DNA of 64,000 nucleotides, taken from assembly GCA_007922195.1 (NCBI GenBank), contig ML682024.1, positions 2,962,051 to 3,026,050 on the forward strand. Reading direction: 5' to 3'. How positions within the stretch are numbered: the first letter of the stretch is position 1; each line of letters starts with the position of its first letter. Source of the DNA: Podocnemis expansa. Its lineage: Eukaryota > Chordata > Testudines > Podocnemididae. Position numbers and translations under genes: made by a program. This document shows positions 1-9,543 of this stretch, one piece after another. Under the pieces are notes generated by a model, which was not told the DNA's origin, did not search any database, and saw only the letters and a program-made list of their open reading frames with translations.

Positions 1-254
1 GGGAACTTGCTCAGCTGCATCCATAAGTTGCTCAGCTGCATCATCAGCTTAGAGGGAATATTGAAATTTGCATATTATGGCATGCTTTTAGCATGATTTC
101 TTTAAATTGGGTTCCTTTGCCTACTCTTGAAGTTGCAACATTTGGTAATCAGATCAGACTGGGCCATCAAGGCCATGTCTACATCCCACTTATGAAGATG
201 AAACTATGTTTCTCAGGTGTGTTTAAAAGAAAAAGACCAAACAAACCACCCCCT

Positions 255-455
255 TGAGCAACATATAAGTTTCACCCACATCAGTGGCAGAGCGCACAGC
301 TCTTTTGCAGACATAGCTACCACCACTTTTATTATATCAACAAGAGAGATCTCTCCCACTGGCATTAAACAGCTACACAAGCTATCTTACAGCGGTGCAG
401 CTGCATTGGTACAGCTGTGCCACATAAGCTCTCTAGTATAGATGTGGCCAAGGGT
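255..455. repeat. MITE-like interspersed repeat
   Basis: The segment ends in 'agctctctagtatagatg' followed by 'tggcc'. A closely similar end (ggctctgtagtgtagacat, then agcc) occurs at about 46810-46832. The short open frames here carry no recognisable protein. Superfamily is not determined because I cannot delimit a target duplication. Family assignment is inference from the two copies in this window. Confidence 0.4.
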
Positions 456-459
456 TAAA

Positions 460-1030
460 GTGAGGCGGAACACCCCAGAACACTGTTCCATGGCCCACTA
501 TTTTTGCGAGCTCAGTGTTCCAGGGCCCCTAAATTTAGAATGTGGAGCCAGAAGGCTGCGTTCCGGGGCCCACCATTCAAAAATAACAGGCCCCAGTATG
601 CAGCATTCCGGCTCCACATTCTATTTTTAGGGGCCTGAATGCTGGGCCCCTAAAAATAGCAGGCCCCAGAGCAGCGTTCCCTGGCATTCTGGCAAGCAGG
701 GGAGGGGGCAGAGGCCAGGGGCGTTGCTCGGGGCTCAACCCCACCCCAAACCCCTCCCCTTCCAGGCCCCACCCCCAACCTGTGGCCTGTGGCCTCCACC
801 CCAGCCACACCACCGCCTGGACCCAGGGTCTACCACCCCCACCTCCCCAGCTGTGCTGCCGGTGAGTGTGGGGGCAGCTGGCTTGCAGCTGGGGGGGGGA
901 CAGGGAGTGGGGCGCTCGCACAGGGGGCAGGAGCTGGGATCCAAGGGGGCCCACCTGCGCAGGAGGGGTGCCCCCCAGCACGGGAGGCAGTCCACTGGCA
1001 CGGGAGTGTTCCAGGGCCCCCTGAATTAAA
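460..1030. repeat. GC-rich repeat with reiterated 'gttccagggccc' modules
   Basis: The modules gttccagggcccctaaa, gttccggggccc, ctgggcccctaaaaatag and gcgttccctggcattctgg recur in both orientations, and a further gtgttccagggcccc lies near 1005-1019. The interior (about 680-1000) is very C/G-rich. The long antisense open frame over it is low-complexity and not protein-like. A related module in inverse orientation is at 62970-63010. It is probably a non-autonomous DNA transposon; no family name is claimed. Confidence 0.4.
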
Positions 1031-2044
1031 CCCTGGATGTGGCTGCAGTCATTAGAACAAAGGAGTGAGGTTCTGTTGGAAACTGGGACTCCGATACCAC
1101 AAGGATGGCCCATTGTAAGAACTTAGACAGTAAGAATACTTTTTAAAACCGCTTGATTTGAAAATCATCTCAGCCTTTGCTTGCATTTAGGCCTTCGATT
1201 TCTTTTTTCATTTGCTGGAGTTGATCACATCACTAACACCTAAAATCACACTCTTCTGTTGCTGATGCTAGTAATGCTGTCTTCAGTTACAGGAGAAACA
1301 GAACTGTGAGGGCTTGAAGTCAGATCTGGGCAGCTAAAAAGCCCTTTTGTTGACCTTTAAGAACCCTGATATTTGCATTATAGAAAGGAATGCCAAAAAG
1401 TCATTAGTAATGAGAAGGGATCATGTTCTGGTTGTTAAAGCAAAGACCTGAGAATTTAGAGCTAAGTTCTATTCATAGTATTGTCATAGGCTTTTTGCTT
1501 GACCCAGGTCAGTCTCTTCCATCTCTGTACAGTGTTGTAAATCATTATACCCAACTATAAAATGGGAAAATCATTTTGCCTATATCAAGGGAAATTAAAT
1601 TAATTGATTGTAAAGTTCATTGAAATACTGGGATAGAAGAAGCTAAAGGAAGGCAAAGTATTGTATTAATTAATTATTAAAATAAAGTGAGCAATCTGTT
1701 GGCGGGGGGGAGTCTAGACATTAACTTGGTGGAGAGGAGAGACGATAAGGTCATTGCTAGCTAGTTCAGGACACAGCTAGACCTAGACTTGAATCTGTTT
1801 AGTGAGTATGGATGTTTTCTGGAAGTGGATGGATATTTTCCTCACCTGTTGACTTCATATATCTGTGTATTCCTATTTGGATGTCTCGTTTCCCACAACC
1901 ACAGCCACATGAAGTGCCCCTTTAAGGGTTTATTAGATGGTGCCAGCCACTGCTGAATGGCAAGTGTGTCACTGGGGTGGTGACTTCCTGACCAACTACC
2001 TTTCTTGAGGTCTTACTTCATAAACACGACTCCTGTCAGTGAGG
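1031..2044. other. Upstream intergenic DNA, no gene seen
   Basis: AT-rich unique-looking sequence. About 1490-1590 (gacccaggtcagtctcttcc ... aactataaaatggg) resembles an old MIR/L2-type tail, which typically reads toward 'ctgtaaaatggg'. Nothing else is recognised. Confidence 0.4.
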
Positions 2045-2424
2045 AAAACAATCAAGGAGCCCTGTGGCACTTTTAAAGACTAACAAATTTATTTATACGG
2101 CATGGGCTTTCGGTGTAGAAAATCCCACTTCCTCAGACTTGTAGAAGATGGGGAACTTACAGAATGGGAGGAAAATAAATGCAGGGAAGTAAAAGTCATA
2201 GGATTAGTTCAGACTGTTACAGCAGATCAATGCAATAGTTTAGATTCAAACACTGGGGAACAGCATACAGGGGGAGACGAGGTCAAATCACCTGTTGCAA
2301 TGAGAAAAAAATCCGAAGTCCTTATTCAGCCCTGAAACAACAGTGTCAAATTTGCGTGTGAATTCCAATTCTGTGGTTTCTCTTTGAAGCCTAGAGTTAT
2401 TATTCATTTGTCTGAGGATGGCTA

Positions 2425-2820
2425 TTAGCAAATCTGCAATGGAGTCTCAAGAAGATTGAAACACTCACCTGCTGGTTTTTGAACGTTGTGATTTCTGATG
2501 TCAGATTTGTGCCCATTTATTCTTTTGCACAGAGACTGTCCCGTTTGTCCAATATATAAGACAGGGGGGCATTTTGGGCACATGACAGCATAAATCACAT
2601 TGGCAGATGAGCACGTGAATGAGCCTTTGATGAAGTAGCTGGTTTTATTAAGTCCTGTAATACTGTCTTTTGTGAAGATAAGTGGGCAAAGTTGGCAGCA
2701 TGGTTTGTTGCAGGGATATGTGCCTGCTTTAATGGTTATGTTGTTATGTCTGTAGTTGCTGTTGAGTATCTGTTTAAGATTAGGGTGCTGTCTGTAAGCA
2801 AGGAGAGGTCCGTCTCCCAA
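2425..2820 (-). pseudogene. PLE GIY-YIG endonuclease fragment
   Basis: This 131-codon frame is the C-terminal part of a Penelope-like polyprotein. In order it has the PLE linker 'HPNLKQILNSNYR', a cysteine cluster (PCNKPCCQLCP), and the GIY-YIG nuclease core: VIY, then LYIGQTG, then the arginine and histidine of KRINGHKSDIRN. The reverse transcriptase that normally precedes it is missing and there is no natural start codon, so the gene is broken although this stretch is still open. In complete elements the nuclease nicks target DNA for target-primed reverse transcription. A homologous fragment lies at 14908-15336. Confidence 0.7.
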
Positions 2821-3151
2821 GGCTTGAGAGAGTGAGGGATCGGCCTGTAGATCCTTGCTGATATGCTATAGAGGTCTGACTTGGGAGTGGTATGTGATAA
2901 GTAGTGGTGTCCTGTTGTTTTCTTTCTTGGGCTTCTCCTGTAGTAGTTGACTTAAATGAGCTGGCTAAAAAGGACTTTGGGTTTTTTTTCTCATGACAAC
3001 AGGTGATTTGACCTCATCTCCCTCTATATGCTGTTTCCAAGTGTTTGAATCTAAACTACTGCATTGATTTGCTGTTAGTCTGACCTGATCCTATGACTTG
3101 CACTTCCTTGCATATATTTTCCTCCCATTCTGTAAGTTCCCCATCTTCAAA

Positions 3152-3192
3152 GCATCTGATGAAGTGGGATTGTCTTCCACGAAAGCTCATGC
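3152..3192 (+). ncRNA. Hammerhead-ribozyme-like core in PLE terminus
   Basis: Read on + strand: GCAT (3152-3155, stem I 5' side); CTGATGA (3156-3162, core box); an extra A (3163); GTGGG (3164-3168) pairing with TCCAC (3176-3180) across a 7-base loop as stem II; GAAA (3181-3184); GCTC (3185-3188); ATGC (3189-3192, stem I 3' side, fully complementary to GCAT). AGCT within GAAAGCTC is self-complementary, as in dimer-type hammerheads with minimal stem III, and C3188 would be the cleavage base. Hammerheads are known in Penelope-like elements. The single extra A before stem II is non-canonical and activity is unproven. Confidence 0.5.
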
Positions 3193-3283
3193 CTTATAAA
3201 TAAAATGTTAGTCTTTCAAAGTACCAAAGGACTCCTTGTTTGTTTTGCTGAATTAGACTAACATGGCTACCACTTTGGAACCT

Positions 3284-3896
3284 ATCAGTGAGGAGCATCT
3301 GATATGTGCGTGATGACTCAGGGTATCCTAAGTAAAAGGAGATAGAGAAGATCATTTTGTCTCTAATGTAGTTCATTGTACTGTTGACATAAATAACCAT
3401 GTTCGCAAAAGGATAGTAAAGCTAGTTCTGCCAGATCTGGACTTGACAACTGGTTTCCAACATGACTGTAGCTAGCATACTTCCCTTGTCCAGTATATAT
3501 GCGCATGTGTGTATGTAAAAAACTGAGAGCCATGATATAGACTTTACCCTCACAGAAGTCTGTAACATAGCTACTTAATACAGATGTAACATACATTGGC
3601 AGAGATCACCCCCATAATTCACCACTGAGGTTAGAAGTGGTAAGAATGCTAGACAGGGCTCAAGTGTATTTACAACTGTCATCCAGTCCTGCTCAGAGCA
3701 AAACTATATATAGTTGTGATAGTAAAAAGATCTGCAGCTGAGCCAGTGTTTCCACAATACTGAAGCAATGGTGAGCAAATCCCTTAAAATTATGGGTAGG
3801 CTGGGCCTACTGGGCATACATGTGGATGTAAACTCTTGTCAGGCTGTAACTATACTTAAAATAGTTTCAAATACATTTACAAACTCCAGTGCTGAC
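3284..3896. other. Intergenic DNA, nothing recognised
   Basis: Unique-looking AT-moderate sequence between the PLE relic and a hAT element. Short open frames on both strands show no protein features. Confidence 0.4.
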
Positions 3897-4252
3897 CAGG
3901 GGCATCACTGGTGCTTGGCACACAGGGCACATGCCCCAAGTCCCAGCACCAGTGCCCCAAGTCAGGCAGGGCAGGGCCACCCACAGCAGTGCCTTACTCT
4001 CCCAGCCACGTCCTGGCTAGGGCTCCAGGCCAAGCCACCTGCAACAGCGCCTGCCTTTCCCTGCTAGGGACTGAGACTGGGCTGCCTGCAGTGGCACCTG
4101 CCTCTCCCAGCCCTGTACCCAGCCAGGGATCCAGGGCTAGGCTGGTGGTAGCAGCAGGCTGACGTTGGATCTGGCCTAGTTGCCGGATTGTGGCCAGGGA
4201 GCGGGGCCCATGACCGCGCCCCAGGTCTTTCCCTGGGACAGTGATATTTCTG
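3897..4252. mobile_element. Non-autonomous hAT element, GC-rich family A, copy 1
   Basis: Starts CAGGGGCATCACT and ends in an imperfect inverse (agtgatatttctg). It is flanked by an exact 8-bp direct repeat GTGCTGAC (3889-3896 and 4253-4260), the target-duplication length of hAT transposons. The interior is GC-rich with 'gggcacatgccccaag' and 'cccaggtctttccctgggac'. Related copies are at 19008-19316 and 63013-63295. Open frames inside are proline/alanine-rich and not coding. Confidence 0.75.
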
Positions 4253-4689
4253 GTGCTGACAGAGGCTTTATCTTTAATCCATTTCTTGGCCTGATTTATT
4301 ACTGTCAGAGGGCTCTATGAAGTCAATAGGATTCCTTACATTGACTCCAGCGAGCACTGGATCAGACACAAAAGTTCCTCTTTGAACAGACATCCTGTTT
4401 TCTAGGTCTAAAGAGAGTGGAACTGAAGAAGCTAAAATGACAGCAATCTAAATTGGAATCATTGGGTGGAATTCTTTACCACTAGAGGAAATGTGCTTTT
4501 TTAAGTAGGTTTTGTGCTAAAAGGCAAAATGCTTTAATTTGTGCATAAGTAAAATAGACTGGGAATTTATTATATGTCCCATTCATTGCATATTATTTAA
4601 TAAAGCCTTTGTATTATAGATGATTTAAGTGCAGAATAGGTGGAAAGGAACATGCGTTATTTTTATTAACTATTCTTATTGATAATGTT
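4253..4689. other. Intergenic DNA, nothing recognised
   Basis: AT-rich sequence between the hAT element and an old CR1. No gene or clear repeat boundary is seen. Confidence 0.35.
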
Positions 4690-6215
4690 GTGATGGAACC
4701 TATCCTCCAGGAATTTATCTAATTCTTTTCTGAAAATATTTATATTTTTGGCTTTCACAGCATCCCCCGGCAGTGAGTGCCACAGACAGACTGTACATTA
4801 GGTGAAGAAATACTTCCTTATGTTTGTTTTAAACCTGCTGCCTATTAGTTTCATGGGGTGAGCCCTGTTTCTTGTGTTATGTGAAGGGCTAGATAATTCT
4901 TCCCTGTTCACTTTCTTACACCATTGATAAATTTATAGTCTTTTATCAGACCACCCTTCACTGATCTGTTCTGTAAAATGAAATGCCTCAGTCTTTTTGG
5001 TCTCTCCACCTATAGAAGCTATTCCATTTCCTTAATCATATTTGTTGCACTTCTTTGAACTTTTTCCAGCTCTGATCTATCATTTTTAATATGGGGTTAT
5101 CAAAACTGCCTCTAATATTCAAGCTGTGGTTGTACCATGGATTTATGCAGTGATATTATATTTTCTGTCTTATTATCTACCCTATCCCTTTCTTAATGGT
5201 TCCTAATGTTTTATTAGCTTTTTTACTTCTGCTGCACATTGAACAGATGTTTTCAGATAACTAACCATAAAGACACAAAGATCTCTTTCTCGAGTGGTAT
5301 CAGCTAATTTTAGGTACCATAATTTTATATATATAGTTGAGATTAGGTTTTCCAATCTGCTTTACTTTGCATTTTATCAACATTGAATTTCGTCTGCTAT
5401 TTTGTTGCCCAGTCACTCAATTTTGACAGATCCCTTTGTAACTCTTCACAATTAGCTTTGGACTTAACTATTTTGAGATATTTTGTATCTTCTGCAAATA
5501 CCTCACTGGCTACCCCCTTTTCTGGATAATTTTTAAATATGTTGAACAGCAGTATTACCAGTAGAGGTCATTGGGGGACCTCACTATTTGTCTCTCTCCA
5601 CTATGAAAACTAACCATATATTACTCTTCTTTGCTTCCTAATCGTCCTGATCCATGAGACCACCTTTCCTCTTATCCTATATAGGAGCCTTTGATGAGGG
5701 ACCTTGTCAACGGCTTTCTGATAATCCGAATGCACTATAGCTACTGAATCGTCCTTCTCCAAGTGCTTGTTGACACCCTCAAAGAATTTGAATAGATTGC
5801 TGGGGCATCATGACTTCCATTTACAAAAGCCACGTTGACACTTCCTCAGCATATTACGTTCATATATGTCTGACCATTCTGTTCTTTTCACCAATTTACC
5901 AGGTACTAAAGTTATGCCTTCCGGCCTGTAATTGCCATGATCTCCTCTGGGCTTTTTTAAAAAACCAGCGTTACATTAGTGATCCTCCAATCATCTGCTA
6001 CTGAGGCTCAATTAAGAAACAAGTTATATATCATTATTTGGGGTTCTGCAATTTCTATCTGAGCACCTTCAGAATTCTTGGGAGAATAGCATCTGGTCCC
6101 AGTAACCTATTATTCCTTACTTTTCTTCTGTTGACACGTCAATGTGGGCCATTCTCCAAAAACTAATGACTTGGATGTGGGAATCTTATTCACATTCTCT
6201 GCAGTGAAGAAATTG
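4690..6215 (-). mobile_element. Old CR1 LINE fragment A
   Basis: The strand matches the antisense of CR1 ORF2 over a long stretch: 'aggaatttatctaattc', 'gtgaagaaatacttcctta', 'tgttgaacagcagtattacc', 'aacggctttctgataatcc', 'tgcactatagctactgaatc', then the segment ending near 'attctctgcagtgaagaaa'. The reading frame is broken throughout and no 3' microsatellite is present at the left edge, so it is a truncated, decayed copy. It is homologous over most of its length to the CR1 at 16030-18510. Confidence 0.75.
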
Positions 6216-9200
6216 TAATTTGTTTTTTAATATGCATCCATCCACCATCAATCTAATGTTTAAATATAAGCTACACAAACACAGCAACTGGGATTTGTTT
6301 GCCACATCAGCTACAGTTTTCTAGTTCAAATTCTTAAAGCCAAGATATAGGGGTACATGAGCCCGAATCAGTGAAAGAAGCCATTTCACTAAGAGCTTTG
6401 TGTTTGGATTGGGGCACACAAAAAACTATGCTATTGAACAAGAGCAGTGGTATATGCTTACTATGCCAAAGGTTGCATGAATTGATTCAGTGTGATCAGT
6501 GACTCAGTGTCAGACTTGGTGCTCCACAAACACCTTGAGATGAATACTTATCACACCTTAACAAGCTCACTCCTGCTATATTCAGGTTCACACTGAATGC
6601 TAAATAGGAAGAGTTGGAAAGTGGAAAACAGAAAGCTAGAAGGCCGTTGTGTACAGAATCAATGACAGAACCACAGCTAACAGTTACTGCAGCGGCCCAG
6701 CCTGGTTGCCATTTGGTTAGCACTCTGCAGCATCACAGGTGGAATTTGTCTACTTTAGGATTAGAGACTGAGGTCGGGCTTAGATAACATTACCCATCCC
6801 TGATGTTAGTCTTTTTTCCTACTGCAGACAGACGCAACATCATTTATATCACCATTCAGATAAAAGCTGAGCAACATCCTGGGTGTATTTTCCCACAGGT
6901 CACAGTACTGTTCTCATTCGCAGGACTCAGAAAAAGCAGGGAGATCAGGGGGTCAGGGAGAGGAAGGGGAGTCAAGGTGTGTGCCCTGCATCATGAGGAG
7001 CAGGGAATACTTAGGTGTTGGGCATAGGAGGGGGTGTAGTCCCTTCCCGCTCGGGGGCTGCAGCAGCTGTTTCAACACTTCTGCCCTACAGCCATGAATA
7101 CAGTCTACAGAGAATGACACGTAGGGCCAGAAACATAGATCAGGCCCCACAATATTTCCTCTGCGGGGCTGCCAGTCTTCTGCCATGCCACACCCCTGAT
7201 TTAGCCTTTAAGGTGCAGTTTGGCCACTCTTGGCTGAGTATTACTTAGTTACTTACATCATGCTTTACTATACCAAATAAAGTCAGAGTAGAGCTTGCAA
7301 TCTGAGCCAAGGAAGGTGCTGTAGCAGTGGGAGGTCAAGGGTGAAAACAATATGGTCATGCGGTCAGTTGTGTCAGGAGATTAACTCTGGCATCTTATAG
7401 ATGACATAGTTTGTTTTTTAACTATCTGTAAGACCCTTGGTTACTAACTACACAGAATTACAATGATCTATTTATTGGATAGGGCAGGATGCATATTATT
7501 TAATGGGGGACTTAGAGATTACACCTTTCCCCTCATTTCATTGCCTTGGAAATGGGATCTTCCATGTGGCTTTGTTTACTTGGTCTCCAAATCATTCTAT
7601 TTAGTCATTGCGCCATGTATAAATTGATACTCAAACTATTTTCTGGGACATGACTGTGAAATAACCCTAGGTCATCAAAGCTGTGCTGCAGTTTCTACGT
7701 GCCAGCCTTTCTGAAATTGCTTCATGAGGTAAGACAAGCTGTCAGTAGCCACAGGGAACCGCAACTGGTTTGAAAAATGCAGAAACATCTGACGCTTTTA
7801 AGGAAGTGCTAGGCAGAGAAAGGTCACTTGGCCCACTAATATGTTGTCTTTAACGTGATATCAATGACACCTGCGTTTTTCAGTCCCTAACACCAGATTG
7901 GCAGATGGAGTAAATCCAGTACAGACAATGGAACTACACTGATTTGTGCCAGTGGTGAATCTGTCCCCTTCTTTTTCCCCACAGTTCTCGCCACCTACTG
8001 TACCTCTGATCAGTTTAAAAAACTTCCTTTATGTATTCAGAACTCTTTGAAGAAATAGTTCTGTTTCACCTCTGCTTATTTTTCAGTTCTGAATGTCCAG
8101 GTTATCTCCCAGCAATTTCTCATTACCACCTTTTGATGTGGCCTCCCTTCCTTCCAGACATATGTTCCTCTTTTCAGACTTTTCATTGCCATTTCTCTTG
8201 TCATCTCCATGCTAATCCCCCCCCCCCATTGTACCAGGAAACCTGACCTCCCCCCATCTTAGGCTGTCCTCTCCGTAAGGGCCAAAACTCAATCATCTGC
8301 CATGGCCTTACCCATTATCTCAAATTCTGCAGCATATTAGTAGGTCCCTTTCCTTGGTACCTGCTGTGTGCTGTGAATACATTTGAAGAAGTCTTTGCTG
8401 ACACAGTCTCTGCAATACAACATGAATCATTTCTCTTTGCTTCTCAGTTTTTCTTATTATTTCACAGATCTCTTGTCCTTCCTAGCAAGTTGTTTTATAA
8501 TAAATTCCACAGACAATCTGGAAGGTGAGAGGGACTGTTAAAATCTACTACAAAGATTTCAGAGAAATAGGGGTAATACTGACTGAGTCTGCCCATATTG
8601 GTGTTGTAAAGGAAGATGGAGCAGTCTCACAGAGGAAAGAAATAATAAGCTTGATCTATGTAACAACATCTGCTCCTCTCCCTTAAAGGAAAAATAATGC
8701 ATGGGATCAAAGAGCTGTTCAGTTGATATGTGGGGCAGGATATGGTGGCTTACAATTCTACATGGCTGCAGGCTTCTTTCTAGGATATTATTAGAGGGTC
8801 TTTTGGATGAACATCTTACTGTCTAGCACTGGTTTCTAGAGTAGCCTCAAGTTAACAAATATTTGTAAAGAGCAGGCAGGTCCTCAGATAGAAGGCAGCA
8901 GGGAAAGGGAAAGAGAAAACTGAAGCTATGAGTTAATACGGTTGCAATAAGATTCAGCCTCTAAAGAGTTCCTAGCTCTTTATAGCAATGCCATCAGATT
9001 AGTTATTATATTTATCACAGTAATGCCTAGGCCCCCTGTTGTGCAAGGCACTATATAAACATTAGAGCAGTCTGAGGTCCCTGTCCTGAAGAGCTTGCTA
9101 TCTAAAATAGGCAAAGGGTAACAGAAAAGGATACCCAAAGTGAGCAGAGTGATGGTGTACGGATATCATTTTAGTGCTGTGCTTTTGAAGTTGTTTTTGT

Positions 9201-9268
9201 TAGCACCAGGGAGAGGCACCAGTTACCAGCTCTGGCTCTTTCTTAAACTGTCTTTTTTTTTTTTCCAG
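6216..9268. other. TCTE1 upstream region, no gene recognised
   Basis: No coding exon is recognised. A TCTE1 5' non-coding exon and promoter should lie here or further left, because the first coding exon begins at a splice acceptor, but I cannot place them. About 7880-7975 ('ggaactacactgatttgtgccagtggtgaat') resembles an ancient amniote repeat seen again near 9755 and 11300. 9000-9105 is a second repeat (separate entry). A run of C is at 8217-8227. Confidence 0.4.
9000..9105. repeat. Interspersed repeat, copy 1 (shared with 47.9 kb)
   Basis: The text 'gtgcaaggcactatataaac...gtccctgtcctgaagagcttgctatctaaa' matches 47910-47970 (gtgctgtacaaacacag...ggtctctgccac, then aaagagcttacaatct). Such segments are very common in turtle and crocodilian DNA. 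Class not determined. Confidence 0.45.
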
Positions 9269-9359
9269 GAATGGTGGCTGGAAATTTGCTCGTGATACAT
9301 CCTGACACAGCCTTTCTTCCATTCCATCCAAGGGAGTAGGGTCAGACTAGCACTTGAAG
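9269..9359 (+). other. TCTE1: TCTE1 5' UTR part of first coding exon
   Basis: A poly-pyrimidine tract (9251-9264) and CAG at 9266-9268 make a strong splice acceptor, so transcription starts in an upstream exon outside what I can identify. The exon carries 91 bases of 5' UTR before ATG 9360, including a short upstream open frame. Confidence 0.6.
9271..9339 (+). promoter_or_regulatory. Upstream open reading frame in TCTE1 leader
   Basis: ATG at 9271 opens a 22-codon frame that stops at TAG 9337-9339, 20 bases before the main ATG at 9360. It starts two bases after the splice acceptor, so whether its start context is good depends on the unseen upstream exon. It may dampen translation of TCTE1. 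The main ATG has A at -3. Confidence 0.45.
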
Positions 9360-9543
9360 ATGCAGGAGCCAGTTTCTGGAGAAACAAACATGGTCTCTGC
9401 CCCACTAAAAACCCCAGTGGTGAACCCTGCAGCCAACCCTCGACGCATGCGACGGATCATTGCTGAGGATCCTGAGTGGTCCCTTGCCATTGTTCCTCAC
9501 CTCAGTGAGCTCTGCCTCCAGCACATTATCAACAACTTTGAAA
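9360..9543 (+). CDS. TCTE1: TCTE1 coding exon 1
   Basis: Encodes residues 1-61 plus the first base of codon 62. The start at ATG 9360 is chosen over the in-frame TTG at 9354 because it has A at -3 and gives the MQ start typical of the family. Donor is AAA|GTAAGT at 9543/9544. Confidence 0.9.

Larger units (their letters stand above)
2045..3283 (-). mobile_element. Penelope-like retroelement relic with inverted terminal repeats
   Basis: A GIY-YIG endonuclease frame lies between two long inverted arms of roughly 280 bp (about 2050-2335 and 2985-3270). Each arm has the 'ggagtcctgtggcac...aaagactaacaaatttattta' type terminus followed by a hairpin-forming block. The right arm ends in 'gactaacatggctaccac' and 'tttggaacc', the same end seen at 14.57, 26.44, 58.3 and 59.6 kb. 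PLEs are known for terminal repeats in tandem or inverted arrangement. The reverse-transcriptase region expected upstream of the endonuclease is absent, so this copy is internally deleted and non-autonomous. The right arm holds the best hammerhead-like core in the window (3152-3192). Confidence 0.72.

Noticed and set aside
577..1113. 178-codon minus frame
   Set aside because: Lies in the GC-rich modular repeat; proline/glycine-rich with no domain.
2102..2335. 77-codon + frame at the left PLE arm
   Set aside because: It is the antisense of the terminal arm, not a protein of the element.
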